64,000 nucleotides of DNA from Paenibacillus odorifer (lineage in GTDB: Bacteria > Bacillota > Bacilli > Paenibacillales > Paenibacillaceae): NCBI RefSeq assembly GCF_000758725.1, contig NZ_CP009428.1, forward strand, positions 5,580,001 through 5,644,000, read 5' to 3'. Below, piece after piece: positions 28,651 to 37,751 of this stretch; position 1 is the stretch's first letter, and every line of letters starts with the position of its first letter. The notes below the pieces were generated by a model. It had not been told where the DNA came from. It ran no database searches and was given only the letters and a program-made list of their open reading frames with translations. Position numbers and translations under genes: made by a program.

Positions 28651-29403
28651 TTAATTCCGCCACTTCATAAACTTGTAATCAAGAAAATCAACAAGCAAGA
28701 AGAGAATAAAACCGACCAAGCTGAACAACATAATTCCCGCATACATCTCCGGATAATCTAATCTTAACCACGCATCCATGATGAAAAAGCCCATGCCGTG
28801 CTCTGTTCCATAAATCTCCGTAAAAAACAGTACAGATATCGCTGTCCCTAGCGAAATACGAATCGTACTCAGAATCACTGACAATGCACCCGGCAGTGTC
28901 ACATGCCAGAACTTCTGCACAGCGCTGGCACCTATACTAGTTAAGACATCATAGGTATTGTCCGGAATAGCCTTAACCCCATCCCTTACAGAGATGATGA
29001 TCTGAAACAATAGAATCAGCATGATCATTAGGATTTTGGACGTTTCCCCAAGCCCGAAGAACAGCATCACTACTGGAAGCAGGGCAATTTTGGGAACCGG
29101 ATAGGTCAAGTAAACCACAGGGTCCAGCAGTTTGTTCCAGGTCAACGAACGTCCCATTAGAAGACCTATAAGCAGTCCAATAATTAACGCCATTACCACA
29201 CCTGCAAAAATTCTGAACAAGCTATACCCTACATTTATAGCAATATCCTGCGCCCCTAACTGAAACATCGCTTTATATACAGCAAAGGGACTTGGCAAAA
29301 TCGAATGATTCATAAGTAAAAATGCGATATACCAGACTACATTCATACAAACAAATACAAATAGAAGCCTTACTAGATGATGAAGTCGACGTTTGTTTAC
29401 CAT
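28651..29403 (-). CDS. ABC transporter permease, NitT/TauT (SsuC/ThiX-like)
   Basis: Membrane permease of 250 aa with six helices. The ATPase-docking loop reads LTSIGASAVQKFWHVTLPGA, as in SsuC, TauC and ThiX proteins. It overlaps the ATPase gene by 7 bp and ends the three-gene operon. The family imports sulfonates, nitrate, thiamine precursors or similar small organic compounds; nothing here fixes the substrate. Start ATG follows GCAGGAGAT. Confidence 0.88.
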   Translation of the reverse strand: MVNKRRLHHLVRLLFVFVCMNVVWYIAFLLMNHSILPSPFAVYKAMFQLGAQDIAINVGYSLFRIFAGVVMALIIGLLIGLLMGRSLTWNKLLDPVVYLTYPVPKIALLPVVMLFFGLGETSKILMIMLILLFQIIISVRDGVKAIPDNTYDVLTSIGASAVQKFWHVTLPGALSVILSTIRISLGTAISVLFFTEIYGTEHGMGFFIMDAWLRLDYPEMYAGIMLFSLVGFILFLLVDFLDYKFMKWRN

Positions 29404-30173
29404 ATCTCCTGCATTACCTTTCTAATCCGCTTAGTCTGCTCAAAGAAATCTACACTGTCCCGCTTATCCTCATGCTTCATATGAAACACCAACTGATTAT
29501 CAATAATCTCAGGTGTAGTTTCTTTGTTGGAAGGCATGACAATAATCTTTTGCCCCAGCAGAATCGCTTCTTCCACATCATGAGTGACAAATAACGTAGT
29601 CGTAGGGTTAGCCAGCCAGTTATCTAAAAAGAGGACCTGCAGCGTTTCCCTTGTTATCGCATCGAGTGCAGAGAATGGCTCGTCCAGCAACAGAATAGTA
29701 GGCAAAATGGCAAAAGCTCTGGCAATCGCCACTCTTTGCTGCTGGCCTCCACTAAGGGATAAGGGATAACGTTCTGCTAAATCAGAGATCGCCATCGACG
29801 AAAGCCACTGCTTAATCTGCGTCTCCCGTTCTTGCTTGGATGAACTTGCCGTATGCGTAATCTTCATCGCTATCTGAATATTATCATGTACAGTCTTCCA
29901 AGGAAGAAGCCCGTAGTTCTGCGGCACCAGCCCGATTAACGTTTCTTTCTCATGCACAGATTTCTCATTAAAAAGAATGTGTCCCTGATAGCTAGGCAGC
30001 AAGCCCGCAATCGCCCGTAATAAAGTTGATTTCCCGCTGCCGGAGGGTCCGATAATGGTGTAAATCCCGTGCTCCGGCAAAGTTAAATCTACCTGACCCA
30101 AGGCCAATTGTCCGCTCTTATATTCTACTTTCAGATCCTTTATAACGAGTCCTTTATTTCTTGAATTGGACAT
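29397..30173 (-). CDS. ABC transporter ATPase, NitT/TauT (SsuB/ThiZ-like)
   Basis: Cytoplasmic ATP-binding subunit of 258 aa. Walker A GPSGSGKST is near residue 42, the Q-loop LVPQNYGLLPW follows, signature LSGGQQQR, Walker B ILLLDEPFSALD and the H-loop VTHDVEEA. It is complete and of normal length. It overlaps the binding-protein gene by 20 bp and the permease by 7 bp, so the three are co-translated. The upstream ribosome site is weak. Confidence 0.92.
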   Translation of the reverse strand: MSNSRNKGLVIKDLKVEYKSGQLALGQVDLTLPEHGIYTIIGPSGSGKSTLLRAIAGLLPSYQGHILFNEKSVHEKETLIGLVPQNYGLLPWKTVHDNIQIAMKITHTASSSKQERETQIKQWLSSMAISDLAERYPLSLSGGQQQRVAIARAFAILPTILLLDEPFSALDAITRETLQVLFLDNWLANPTTTLFVTHDVEEAILLGQKIIVMPSNKETTPEIIDNQLVFHMKHEDKRDSVDFFEQTKRIRKVMQEIW

Positions 30174-31146
30174 CAGAAATCACATCTTCGGCCGAGATAT
30201 TTTTGCTGAGCAAACCTTTTTCCCGTGCCCAAGCAAATGCAGCCTCTACTTCCTTCACATCCACTTGATAAGCTGGTACATAATCTGGTACCTTGATTTC
30301 ATCTTTTAATGTTTCCGGATATCCTACTTCTTTGATTACAAGATCGATATATTCGGATTGCTCATGGGATTTCATATAAGCTACTGCTTCATCATATGCA
30401 GCATACATACTGCGGATAGCCTCTGCTTTGGCATCAATTGCAGTTTGCGGGAAAGCTAAAACGAACGGATTTACTCCCGCAGTTAGCGTTGAGCTCAGTA
30501 CACGCAACCCTGAGGTTTTGCCCATAGTTACAAAAGGTTCCGGCAAAATAGCCGCATCCGCCTTATTATTCTTAAGCAATTCTAAACGGGTCGGAATCTG
30601 TGGAACCTCTGTGACTGTAATATCATCTTCGGTCAGGCCCGCTTGTTTCAGCATCATTGCCACTGTATATTGTGTGGAGGTATTTTTAGACAAAATCACG
30701 GTTTTACCCTTCAAATCCTTCACATCCTGGATGGATTCATTTCCAGTCAGCAAATCAAACTCTCCAAAAGTTGTACTGGCGATCTTCACATCCAGTCCAG
30801 CCTCATTGTAAATGGAGATCGCAACCAGGTCAGCGCTTAGACCATCCAGCTTGCCTGCTTGAAAAGCTACATCCCGATCTTTGGCGCTTTTAAATGTTTG
30901 GATATCCAGCTCCACACCGTGGTTTTTATCGAAACCTTGTTCATGTGCGATGATAAAAGGAATAGCATCAATCGAGGGCAATAAACCTAGCGACAAGGAG
31001 GTAACTTCTTTTGCAGCTTCTGGAGCAGCTCCCTCTGACGATTCTGTATTTGTATTATTTTTCGAACCACAACCGACTGCAAGTGCAGCGATGACAACAA
31101 CCATCATAGATAACAACAACATTCTCTTTAGACCTTTATTCTTCAT
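30154..31146 (-). CDS. Substrate-binding lipoprotein, NMT1/THI5-like
   Basis: Binding lipoprotein of 330 aa with lipobox ALAVGC (Cys about 26). The mature part begins with LSLGLLPSIDAIPFIIAHEQGF, the usual start of the NMT1/SsuA fold (LxxGxxPxxxxxPxxxAxxxGxF). In the C-terminal half, KADAAILPEPF is the conserved ADAxxxxEPF block. It is the first gene of the three-gene importer operon. Substrate unknown (sulfonate, pyrimidine or similar). No riboswitch was recognised upstream. Start ATG after CAGGAGAG. Confidence 0.88.
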   Translation of the reverse strand: MKNKGLKRMLLLSMMVVVIAALAVGCGSKNNTNTESSEGAAPEAAKEVTSLSLGLLPSIDAIPFIIAHEQGFDKNHGVELDIQTFKSAKDRDVAFQAGKLDGLSADLVAISIYNEAGLDVKIASTTFGEFDLLTGNESIQDVKDLKGKTVILSKNTSTQYTVAMMLKQAGLTEDDITVTEVPQIPTRLELLKNNKADAAILPEPFVTMGKTSGLRVLSSTLTAGVNPFVLAFPQTAIDAKAEAIRSMYAAYDEAVAYMKSHEQSEYIDLVIKEVGYPETLKDEIKVPDYVPAYQVDVKEVEAAFAWAREKGLLSKNISAEDVISDVQFKK

Positions 31147-31340
31147 TTAACTCTCCTGCCTCCATTATTCTTTCTATAGTGTAATTCTCTGTAATATTCT
31201 TTGCTCACTCATAAATGTGCATGCAAAAAAATCCTTAAGCTCTACAAAAAAAGCTTTAGGCATGTTAAGTTTACCACCAATCTTTATATTTTGTATATTT
31301 ATAAATTTAGATATAAGTAAATAGAAGCGACGCAAAAAAA

Positions 31341-31369
31341 GCTGACAGCGGAATGGTTCCGCTACCAGC
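31341..31369 (-). terminator. Terminator of the nan-type operon
   Basis: Minus-strand stem GCTGgtAGCGGAA / TTCCGCTgtCAGC followed by TTTTTTT. It lies 14 bp after the stop of the YhcH-like gene, marking the end of the operon that begins at 39309. Confidence 0.9.
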
Positions 31370-31382
31370 CTCAATTTCAATG

Positions 31383-31856
31383 TTATGGAGTTAGTAGATT
31401 TGTGTGGATTTTAATGACAGCTTTTTTAATCTGCTGCCCCGGTTGACCCATACCCGGTCTGTGAACATCATGAGGGAAAAAGACCGCGAACATGCCAGGC
31501 TTCAAAGATAACAATATTTCATCTGCTGATGGGGGATAAAGCGCATATTCTCCTTCGGCATCGTAAGGCTTAATGGGTTCGATCCCTTCTTGCAGGGTTG
31601 CCCAGCCAATCGTTTCTTCACCTTCGATCAGATAATGCACATCAATATAGGCCTCATGCTTCTCTGCGACTTGTTCCTCCAGCGATTTTGCCTCAAGAGC
31701 CATAATCGAAGCATACATTTCGTTCCCGCGAATTTCGATTCGTCCAAGATCAGGATCATGTTGTAAGATTACTTTCAATTCCTCGATAGCCTCAACAATG
31801 ACAGGATTCTCATACTTGATATGCTCTTCCCAAGATGACAAAGAACCTAAGATCAT
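31383..31856 (-). CDS. YhcH/YjgK/YiaL family protein (NanQ-like anomerase)
   Basis: Cytoplasmic cupin-fold protein of 157 aa. Conserved blocks are EAYIDVHYLIEGEETIGW and the metal-site region MFAVFFPHDVHRPGMG, both diagnostic for the YhcH/YiaL family. NanQ-type members speed up anomer exchange of sialic acid and N-acetylmannosamine; the location at the end of a nan operon supports this role. Ribosome site GGAAAG before ATG. It is separated from the RpiR regulator gene by 30 bp. Confidence 0.87.
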   Translation of the reverse strand: MILGSLSSWEEHIKYENPVIVEAIEELKVILQHDPDLGRIEIRGNEMYASIMALEAKSLEEQVAEKHEAYIDVHYLIEGEETIGWATLQEGIEPIKPYDAEGEYALYPPSADEILLSLKPGMFAVFFPHDVHRPGMGQPGQQIKKAVIKIHTNLLTP

Positions 31857-31886
31857 AGCTTTCCATTCCCCTCACATCTTAATGTA

Positions 31887-32741
31887 CTAAACCAGTTTCT
31901 CACTGACTGCTGAAGCTGTTGTTTCTTTATTAATTATGGATTGCTCACTAGTCTTCTTGAAATATTCTACATATAAAATATCAAGCAGATAGAGCTGCGA
32001 TATCTTTGCAGATAATGAACCCCCTTGCAGCGGTCCTTCATTAGCACCACATAGCAGGGTCAGATCGGAGTACGAGGTTAGCGGTGACTTTTCAAACCTA
32101 GTAATGGATATTACTTTGGCTCCTCTTTCCTTTGCTTTTCTCGCAACCTCAATGCTATCCTTGGTCGAGCCGGAATAAGAAATCACAACAGCGACATCCC
32201 GGTTAGACATCAGTGCTGCCGACATCATCTGCAGATGTGAATCCATTAAACATTCCGTTTTGTTCGTAATGCGCATAAATTTAATTTTGGCTTCCATAGC
32301 TGTGACTAGAGAAGAGCCCACACCGAAAAATAATACACGTTCTGCATTAATCAAATACTCAATAGCCTCACTGATCTTCTGTATATCAATTAAATTATAG
32401 GTCTCGTTGAGTGCACTTACATTCGTGGTCAGCACTTTAGAAGCAACAGCTTCAATCGTATCATCCATCAGAATTTGATCGGTAAGCTGCGGGATCTCAT
32501 TCTCCACAGTGATGCTATGTGCCAATGCGATCTTGAACTCTTGATACCCTTTATAACTTAAAGATTTGCAAAATCGAAATATACTTGACTCCCCAACATC
32601 ACATGCATCTGCAAGATCAGTAATCGACATGTAGACTACACTTCTCGTGTTCTCCAGTACGTAGTCCGCTACCTTCTTCTCCGTATTCGTCAAATTATTG
32701 TATTTAGAATGAATTGAAGAAAAAATACTGATTGTCCGCAA
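31887..32741 (-). CDS. MurR/RpiR-family transcriptional regulator
   Basis: DNA-binding regulator of 284 aa. An N-terminal HTH_6 domain (about 1-77; recognition region DVGESSIFRFCKSLSYKGY) precedes a SIS sugar-phosphate-binding domain (about 115-255; RVLFFGVGSS, then VISYSGSTKDSIEVA). It probably senses N-acetylmannosamine-6-P or a related amino-sugar phosphate and controls the surrounding operon. The start is TTG at 32741, with AAGGAGGGG 6-7 nt upstream. Within the operon between the kinase and the YhcH-like gene. Confidence 0.9.
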   Translation of the reverse strand: MRTISIFSSIHSKYNNLTNTEKKVADYVLENTRSVVYMSITDLADACDVGESSIFRFCKSLSYKGYQEFKIALAHSITVENEIPQLTDQILMDDTIEAVASKVLTTNVSALNETYNLIDIQKISEAIEYLINAERVLFFGVGSSLVTAMEAKIKFMRITNKTECLMDSHLQMMSAALMSNRDVAVVISYSGSTKDSIEVARKAKERGAKVISITRFEKSPLTSYSDLTLLCGANEGPLQGGSLSAKISQLYLLDILYVEYFKKTSEQSIINKETTASAVSEKLV

Positions 32742-32764
32742 AAAAGCCCCTCCTTTTCAATAAA

Positions 32765-33643
32765 TTAATGTACGAATAAGGAGGAAGCTCCCAGCAGACC
32801 TGCCTTATTCCCTAATGAGGCTTTAACAATTCTCACTCCCGCAAAGCTTTCCATAAGCAAAGACTTCGTTCGTTCTTCTACCCTTCGAACCAAATCTTCT
32901 TGTTCCATTACGCCGCCACCAATAATAATCGCGGATGGATTGAAGATATGAGTGATAGAAGCTAAACCAACAGCCACTTCAGTAATCCATAGATCTAAAA
33001 TACGTTCAAGCTGCTCATTTCCGCTCTGTATTTTATCAAATAAGGCTTTTCCATCCGTGCATTCGGGATCTGCCAGCTGAGCCCGCTTCACTAAAGCTGT
33101 GGTTGAAGCGTATTTTTCATAATATGGCAGTCCTTCTACTCCGGATGTGGCCGACAATGGGTGAGTAAAGATATGGCCAAATTCAGCCGCTACCCCATTA
33201 GCCCCTTTGTAGATTTGGCGATTAATGACGATTGCACCGCCAATACCTGTGCCAAAGGTTAGACATAAGAAATTGTTAAAGCTCTGAGCAGCTCCATAAT
33301 AAGCTTCGCCTAATGCAGCTGAATTCACATCGTTCTCTACCATAACAGGTTTATGAAAATGATGGGTGACAATATCCTTAATTTTCATTCCAGTATATCT
33401 AGGTATATTTTCGTTAGCATAGACAATAAATCCTTCTTCTGCATTAACTTGGCCCGCGGTGCTTATGGCAATGGCATCAAAATGATCGTATTCTGCAATC
33501 TTTTCCAGCATTCTTGAGATTACATGAGGTCCCCCCAAGTAGCTTTCTGTTGCATACTCCTTGAAGTCATGTACATTCCCCTGTTTATCGCATATACACA
33601 TCTTGGTATTGGTACCGCCAATATCTACGGCTACAATCCTCAT
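32765..33643 (-). CDS. ROK-family kinase, probable N-acetylmannosamine kinase
   Basis: Sugar kinase of 292 aa. The phosphate motif AVDIGGTNTK is at the N terminus, followed by ENDVNSAALGEAYYGA and LTFGTGIGGAIV; the catalytic Asp is in ENDVN. The usual ROK zinc motif (GH..CxCGxxGCxE) is missing: after EFGH the region reads TSGVEG and contains no cysteines. By gene order between NanE and RpiR it should phosphorylate N-acetylmannosamine (NanK role). Start ATG at 33643 has GAGGG nine bases upstream; ATG at 33649 is too close to it. Confidence 0.85.
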   Translation of the reverse strand: MRIVAVDIGGTNTKMCICDKQGNVHDFKEYATESYLGGPHVISRMLEKIAEYDHFDAIAISTAGQVNAEEGFIVYANENIPRYTGMKIKDIVTHHFHKPVMVENDVNSAALGEAYYGAAQSFNNFLCLTFGTGIGGAIVINRQIYKGANGVAAEFGHIFTHPLSATSGVEGLPYYEKYASTTALVKRAQLADPECTDGKALFDKIQSGNEQLERILDLWITEVAVGLASITHIFNPSAIIIGGGVMEQEDLVRRVEERTKSLLMESFAGVRIVKASLGNKAGLLGASSLFVH

Positions 33644-33666
33644 TTCCATCTACCCTCTCTGGCGTT

Positions 33667-34356
33667 CTACTGAATAGCGTTCACAAACCGTTTCGTAATC
33701 TCCATCGGTCTCGTGATCGCAGAGCCAACCACTGCTGAATACACACCTAAATCAAACATGGTCTTTAATTCTTCAGGAGTGGAAACCCCACCTTCAGCTA
33801 TAACGGGAACAGAGAAGTTGTTGACGATTTGTTGAACCAATTCAAAATCTGGCAAGTTGCGGCCTTTAGTAGCCTCTGTATAACCGCTCAAGGTAGTTCC
33901 AATCAGATCAAATCCCAGCTCAACAGCCTTCGCAGCTTCCGCAAATGTAGAACAATCCGCCATAAACAGTTGATCTTTGTAGGTCTCTTTTAAAAGTGGA
34001 AAAAGTTCAGAAATAGTAGATCCGTCCGGGCGAATACGGTCTGTAGCATCCATAGCAATGATATCTACCCCTTCGCGGTACAGCTCATCGACTTCCTTTT
34101 GAGTGGGTGTAATAAAGACTTCAGAGCCTTCATACACCTTTTTGATTATCCCAATGATCGGCAGATTCACTTGCTTTTTGATTTCTTGAATATCCGCTAC
34201 GCTATTTGCCCGAATTCCAGAAGCCCCGCCTAAGTAAGCAGCATAAGCCATTCTCCCCATAATAAACGGGCTATGCAGCGGTTCTTCTGGTAAGGCTTGA
34301 CTGGAGACGACTAATTTATGTTTTATTTTTTTAAGTACATTATTTTCAGTATTCAT
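33667..34356 (-). CDS. nanE: N-acylglucosamine-6-phosphate 2-epimerase
   Basis: Cytoplasmic TIM-barrel epimerase of 229 aa from ATG 34356. Family blocks are GASGIRANSVADIQEIK, VDIIAMDATDRIRPDG, LIGTTLSGYT and VIAEGGVSTPEEL. It converts N-acetylmannosamine-6-P to N-acetylglucosamine-6-P, the step after kinase action in sialic-acid catabolism. The start is set by GGAGTGGG six bases before ATG; a longer reading to 34374 would start inside this site. It follows the importer permease genes in the operon. Confidence 0.92.
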   Translation of the reverse strand: MNTENNVLKKIKHKLVVSSQALPEEPLHSPFIMGRMAYAAYLGGASGIRANSVADIQEIKKQVNLPIIGIIKKVYEGSEVFITPTQKEVDELYREGVDIIAMDATDRIRPDGSTISELFPLLKETYKDQLFMADCSTFAEAAKAVELGFDLIGTTLSGYTEATKGRNLPDFELVQQIVNNFSVPVIAEGGVSTPEELKTMFDLGVYSAVVGSAITRPMEITKRFVNAIQ

Positions 34357-34380
34357 CAGTAACCCACTCCACATTTTTAT

Positions 34381-35223
34381 TTATTCTTTAACTGCTCCTG
34401 CCGTAATCCCATTGGTGAAGAACCGTTGGAATAACATGAACACTAGCAACATCGGAATTGCAGCGATGGTAGCTCCGGCCATTTTATAAGCGAAATTAGG
34501 ATTCAAATCCTGCATTAAGGTCGCAGTACCAACCATTAATGTTTTCATTTTGTTCTCTTGGCCTATAACCAGCTGCCACAAATAATCATTCCAGACTTGC
34601 ACGAAATTTAGAATAAATAAGGCTCCAATACCAGGTTTGACAATAGGCAACATGATGCGCGTGAAGATTCTCCATTCATTTGCACCATCTATTCTCCCGG
34701 CTTCTCTTAAGGCATTAGGGGTTAAGTCGAAGAATCCCTTTAATAGGAACACTCCAAATGCACCCGCCACGTTCGGCCAAATCATACCGTTATAACTATT
34801 TACCATTCCAAATTGTTGGGTGATCCGGAATAAGGGTACAATCATAATTTCTTTAGGAATCATCAAGCTTGATATAAAGATAATGAAGATTATATTTTTA
34901 CCTTTAAAATTAATCTTTGAGAATGCATAGGCGGCCATAGAGCCTACAACAATAACCAAAATAGTAGAAACACCTGATACATAAATACTATTAAACGTCC
35001 ATCTTAAAGCCGGCTGGTTCTGAAATACATCCACATAGTTGGAGAATGTAATCGATTTGGGCCACCAGTCTGGAGGCATCTTCACAACATCCGAGCTGTT
35101 CTTGAGTGAACTTGTGAATAACCAATATAGTGGAAAAAGATTAAGGAGTGCGAAGAGGATAATGATCACATTCGATATCACATCAAACTTCTCTCTCTTT
35201 TTCTTGTTTTTAATCTTCGACAT
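34381..35223 (-). CDS. Sugar ABC permease (CUT1), nan operon
   Basis: Membrane permease of 280 aa, MalG-like. EAA loop: REAGRIDGANEWRIFT. The N terminus is rich in Lys/Arg, as for an inside-positive first helix. Partner of the permease encoded 13 bp upstream and of the binding lipoprotein at the operon front. No ATPase gene is present. Ribosome site GTGAGGGGG. Confidence 0.88.
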   Translation of the reverse strand: MSKIKNKKKREKFDVISNVIIILFALLNLFPLYWLFTSSLKNSSDVVKMPPDWWPKSITFSNYVDVFQNQPALRWTFNSIYVSGVSTILVIVVGSMAAYAFSKINFKGKNIIFIIFISSLMIPKEIMIVPLFRITQQFGMVNSYNGMIWPNVAGAFGVFLLKGFFDLTPNALREAGRIDGANEWRIFTRIMLPIVKPGIGALFILNFVQVWNDYLWQLVIGQENKMKTLMVGTATLMQDLNPNFAYKMAGATIAAIPMLLVFMLFQRFFTNGITAGAVKE

Positions 35224-35236
35224 GTTGTATTCCCCC

Positions 35237-36112
35237 TCACTTCACCTTAATCATGCTTCGTAGCTGTGGCACAGACAATATCAATGTAATCACGAACATG
35301 ATAAGCCCTACCGCAGAAGCTACGCCGAGTTGGTTATATTTAAAGGCATTATTATAAAGGTAGTACATCAGTGTTACGGAGGAATTGTTCGGTCCGCCAC
35401 CGGTCAGTAACTGAATGACTACAAAGATTTTTAATACGGCAATAATATTGATAATCGTAATATAAGTTGTTGTAGGTCCTACCGAAGGAATCAGGATCTT
35501 TGATATCACTTGCCATCTGCTAGCACCGTCGATTTCGGCTGCTTCAAAAAGCTCTTTCGAGACACCAATCATCGCAGCTATATACAGAATAATTGCCTGG
35601 CCCACGTTAGTTGCGAAGGTTACAAATATCACGACTGGCAGAACCGTCTTTGGATTTCCCAGCAGATTAATCGTCCCTAGCCCCATGTCTTTATATAGAT
35701 AAGAGATAAGTCCGTTAGCCGGATTCAGCAAAAAGCTCCAGACCATACTCATAACCACCATGGACACCATTACCGGGATATAATAACTTCCTCTAATAAA
35801 GGAAACGTACTTAGCATTTTTATCAAATACCGCAGAGGCTACGAACAATGCAAACCCCACTGTAAGTAGAACGATAAATATTACGAACACAACGGTGTTG
35901 ATGGTAGCCTTAAAAAATACCGGATCATTAAACAATGTGGTGTAATTGGCAAAACCCACAAATTTCTCACTGTCATAATTAATCTGGTATAGACTCAGCC
36001 GCATCCCTTCTAAGATCGGATAGACAAGAAAGGCTAAGAATACTATCATCTGAGGTAAAATAAACAGATAACCTGTAATATTCTCTTTTAGGTAATTACT
36101 ACGTAGTTTCAT
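35237..36112 (-). CDS. Sugar ABC permease (CUT1), nan operon
   Basis: Membrane permease of 291 aa, MalF-like. EAA loop: FEAAEIDGASRWQVIS. Ribosome site AGAAAGG before ATG. It forms the channel together with the next gene's product for uptake of the sugar bound by the upstream lipoprotein, by context a sialic-acid or amino-sugar compound. Confidence 0.88.
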   Translation of the reverse strand: MKLRSNYLKENITGYLFILPQMIVFLAFLVYPILEGMRLSLYQINYDSEKFVGFANYTTLFNDPVFFKATINTVVFVIFIVLLTVGFALFVASAVFDKNAKYVSFIRGSYYIPVMVSMVVMSMVWSFLLNPANGLISYLYKDMGLGTINLLGNPKTVLPVVIFVTFATNVGQAIILYIAAMIGVSKELFEAAEIDGASRWQVISKILIPSVGPTTTYITIINIIAVLKIFVVIQLLTGGGPNNSSVTLMYYLYNNAFKYNQLGVASAVGLIMFVITLILSVPQLRSMIKVK

Positions 36113-36196
36113 ATCGTTTACCTTTCTAATTAACAGCCCCAGAGTCTCTTCAGACCCTAAAGGCTGTCAATCGTGTATTGTTTATCTGGTCTTAGA

Positions 36197-37603
36197 TTAT
36201 TGGAAAATTACAGAGCCAGCTTTATTGGTCTCAATCACCTTGTTGCCACTTGCCTGATAATCTTGCACAAACTGTTCCGGTGTCTTAGCTCCCATGTAAA
36301 GTGCTTGTAGCTCTGGATATAAGACCTCTCTTAATTGGCTGTATCCTGGAACGTTGCCTGTGAAGTTGAACAAATATTTAGAGTTGGCATCGTAAGCTGC
36401 AAACAGTGGATTCTCCGCTTTAAGTGCTTCGGCTACAGAACTTCTTACAGGAATACCATTCTTAGAGGATTTAACTAACTCAGGATCGCTTGAGAAGAAC
36501 TTCACGAAATCTTTAGCTACTTCAGTCTTCTTAGCATCTTTGGACTTGAATACACTAGCGCCTACTACATAAGTAAAGGATAGAGGATCGCCGCTTTCCG
36601 ACGGAATATTAGCAAGTCTCATATCAAATTTCGCTGCCGTACCATCCGCCATATTAGCTTTCGTACCATTAAACAGAATCGGATTAGTGAAACTGATTGC
36701 TAATTGCTGATTTTGGAACATAGCATTGGCATCATTAGAAGAAACAGATTCTGCTCCTGGATTTGTATATCCGCCGTCATATAGGTTTTTCAGCCAAGTT
36801 GCAGCTTTAACTCCGTTCTCATCGTTCAGGACAATGTTGCCTTGATCATCAAAGAACTTATTGCCGAACATTCTCATATAGGCAAGGTTCCATGTATCGC
36901 CCTGATTATTTACAGCGAATAATGCCATTGGATATGCATTCGAATACTTATCCTTCGGCAGATTGTTTTTCAGACCCTCAAGAATTTGTTGATATTCATC
37001 CAAGTTCCAAGTTTTGATTTCGGATTCTTCACCCACAAACTTTTCTAAGCCTGCTGCTTTAAACATGTCCGCGTTGTAAACCAAGGTGCCTGGGTTGTGC
37101 TGGAATGGATAGAAATAAATATCTTCTCCGAACGTTACAGCGTCCCAGTAGTTTTGAGCAATATCGCTCTTCGCGTCTTCATCAATGATGTCGGTCAAAG
37201 GAACCAATGCTCCACGGTGAACGTAATCCCCCATCGGGAATACACTCTCAAAGAACACATCTGGAGGTGTTCCTCCGCTTAAGTTAACGTTAAGCAATTG
37301 ATCGCGCTGATCTCCAGCAATGACCTCTATTTGAATATCCGCATCATATTTATCATATTGTGCTTTGAATTTCTCAGCGGCGTGCTTTAGGAAGCTATCA
37401 TAGTCCGCGCCTGCCTCCGTGGCATCCACAACACCCTTCCACTGTGGAGTCAGCCATACTCTGATCCCCACTTTTTCCTTCCCAGATGCAGAAGAATTAT
37501 CGGATGTATTAGAGCTAGCAGCATTGTTACCTGAGCAACCTGAAATTAAAGAAATAATCACCATTAGCGCAACCATTGTCGAGAGTAAACGTTTTTTCTT
37601 CAT
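36197..37603 (-). CDS. Sugar-binding lipoprotein (CUT1), nan operon
   Basis: Solute-binding lipoprotein of 468 aa with lipobox LISGC (Cys about 23) and a Ser/Asn/Gly-rich linker. The binding domain begins with VGIRVWLTPQWKGV. CUT1 importers for sialic acid exist in Firmicutes and Actinobacteria, and the flanking genes for lyase, epimerase and kinase support an N-acetylneuraminate or N-acetylmannosamine-containing ligand (inference). Start ATG after GGGAGG. An 85-bp gap with no terminator separates it from the permeases. Confidence 0.87.
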   Translation of the reverse strand: MKKKRLLSTMVALMVIISLISGCSGNNAASSNTSDNSSASGKEKVGIRVWLTPQWKGVVDATEAGADYDSFLKHAAEKFKAQYDKYDADIQIEVIAGDQRDQLLNVNLSGGTPPDVFFESVFPMGDYVHRGALVPLTDIIDEDAKSDIAQNYWDAVTFGEDIYFYPFQHNPGTLVYNADMFKAAGLEKFVGEESEIKTWNLDEYQQILEGLKNNLPKDKYSNAYPMALFAVNNQGDTWNLAYMRMFGNKFFDDQGNIVLNDENGVKAATWLKNLYDGGYTNPGAESVSSNDANAMFQNQQLAISFTNPILFNGTKANMADGTAAKFDMRLANIPSESGDPLSFTYVVGASVFKSKDAKKTEVAKDFVKFFSSDPELVKSSKNGIPVRSSVAEALKAENPLFAAYDANSKYLFNFTGNVPGYSQLREVLYPELQALYMGAKTPEQFVQDYQASGNKVIETNKAGSVIFQ

Positions 37604-37616
37604 TTATAAACCTCCC

Positions 37617-37747
37617 TAAAAGTTTTGTAAGCATTATCTTCTCTGAATCGCTTCGTACAAAACTTGCTTCGAAAGCATACGCTTAAAGTTTTGTAAGCAT
37701 TAACTTCTCTGAATCGCGTCGTACAAAACTCACTTCGAAAGCATAGA
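37617..37747. repeat. 66-bp direct duplication with internal hairpin
   Basis: Two copies with a 66-bp period, starting at about 37621 and 37687, with few differences. Each has 9-bp inverted arms AGTTTTGTA ... TACAAAACT around a 26-nt centre containing TTCTCTGAATCG, followed by (T/A)CTTCGAAAGCAT. The pair fills the gap between the SGNH hydrolase and the binding-protein genes. Confidence 0.85.
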
Positions 37748-37751
37748 ACCC

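Noticed and set aside
28651..31146. Thiamine-precursor importer (ThiXYZ) with TPP riboswitch
   Set aside because: No TPP riboswitch-like sequence was recognised upstream, so the substrate was left open.
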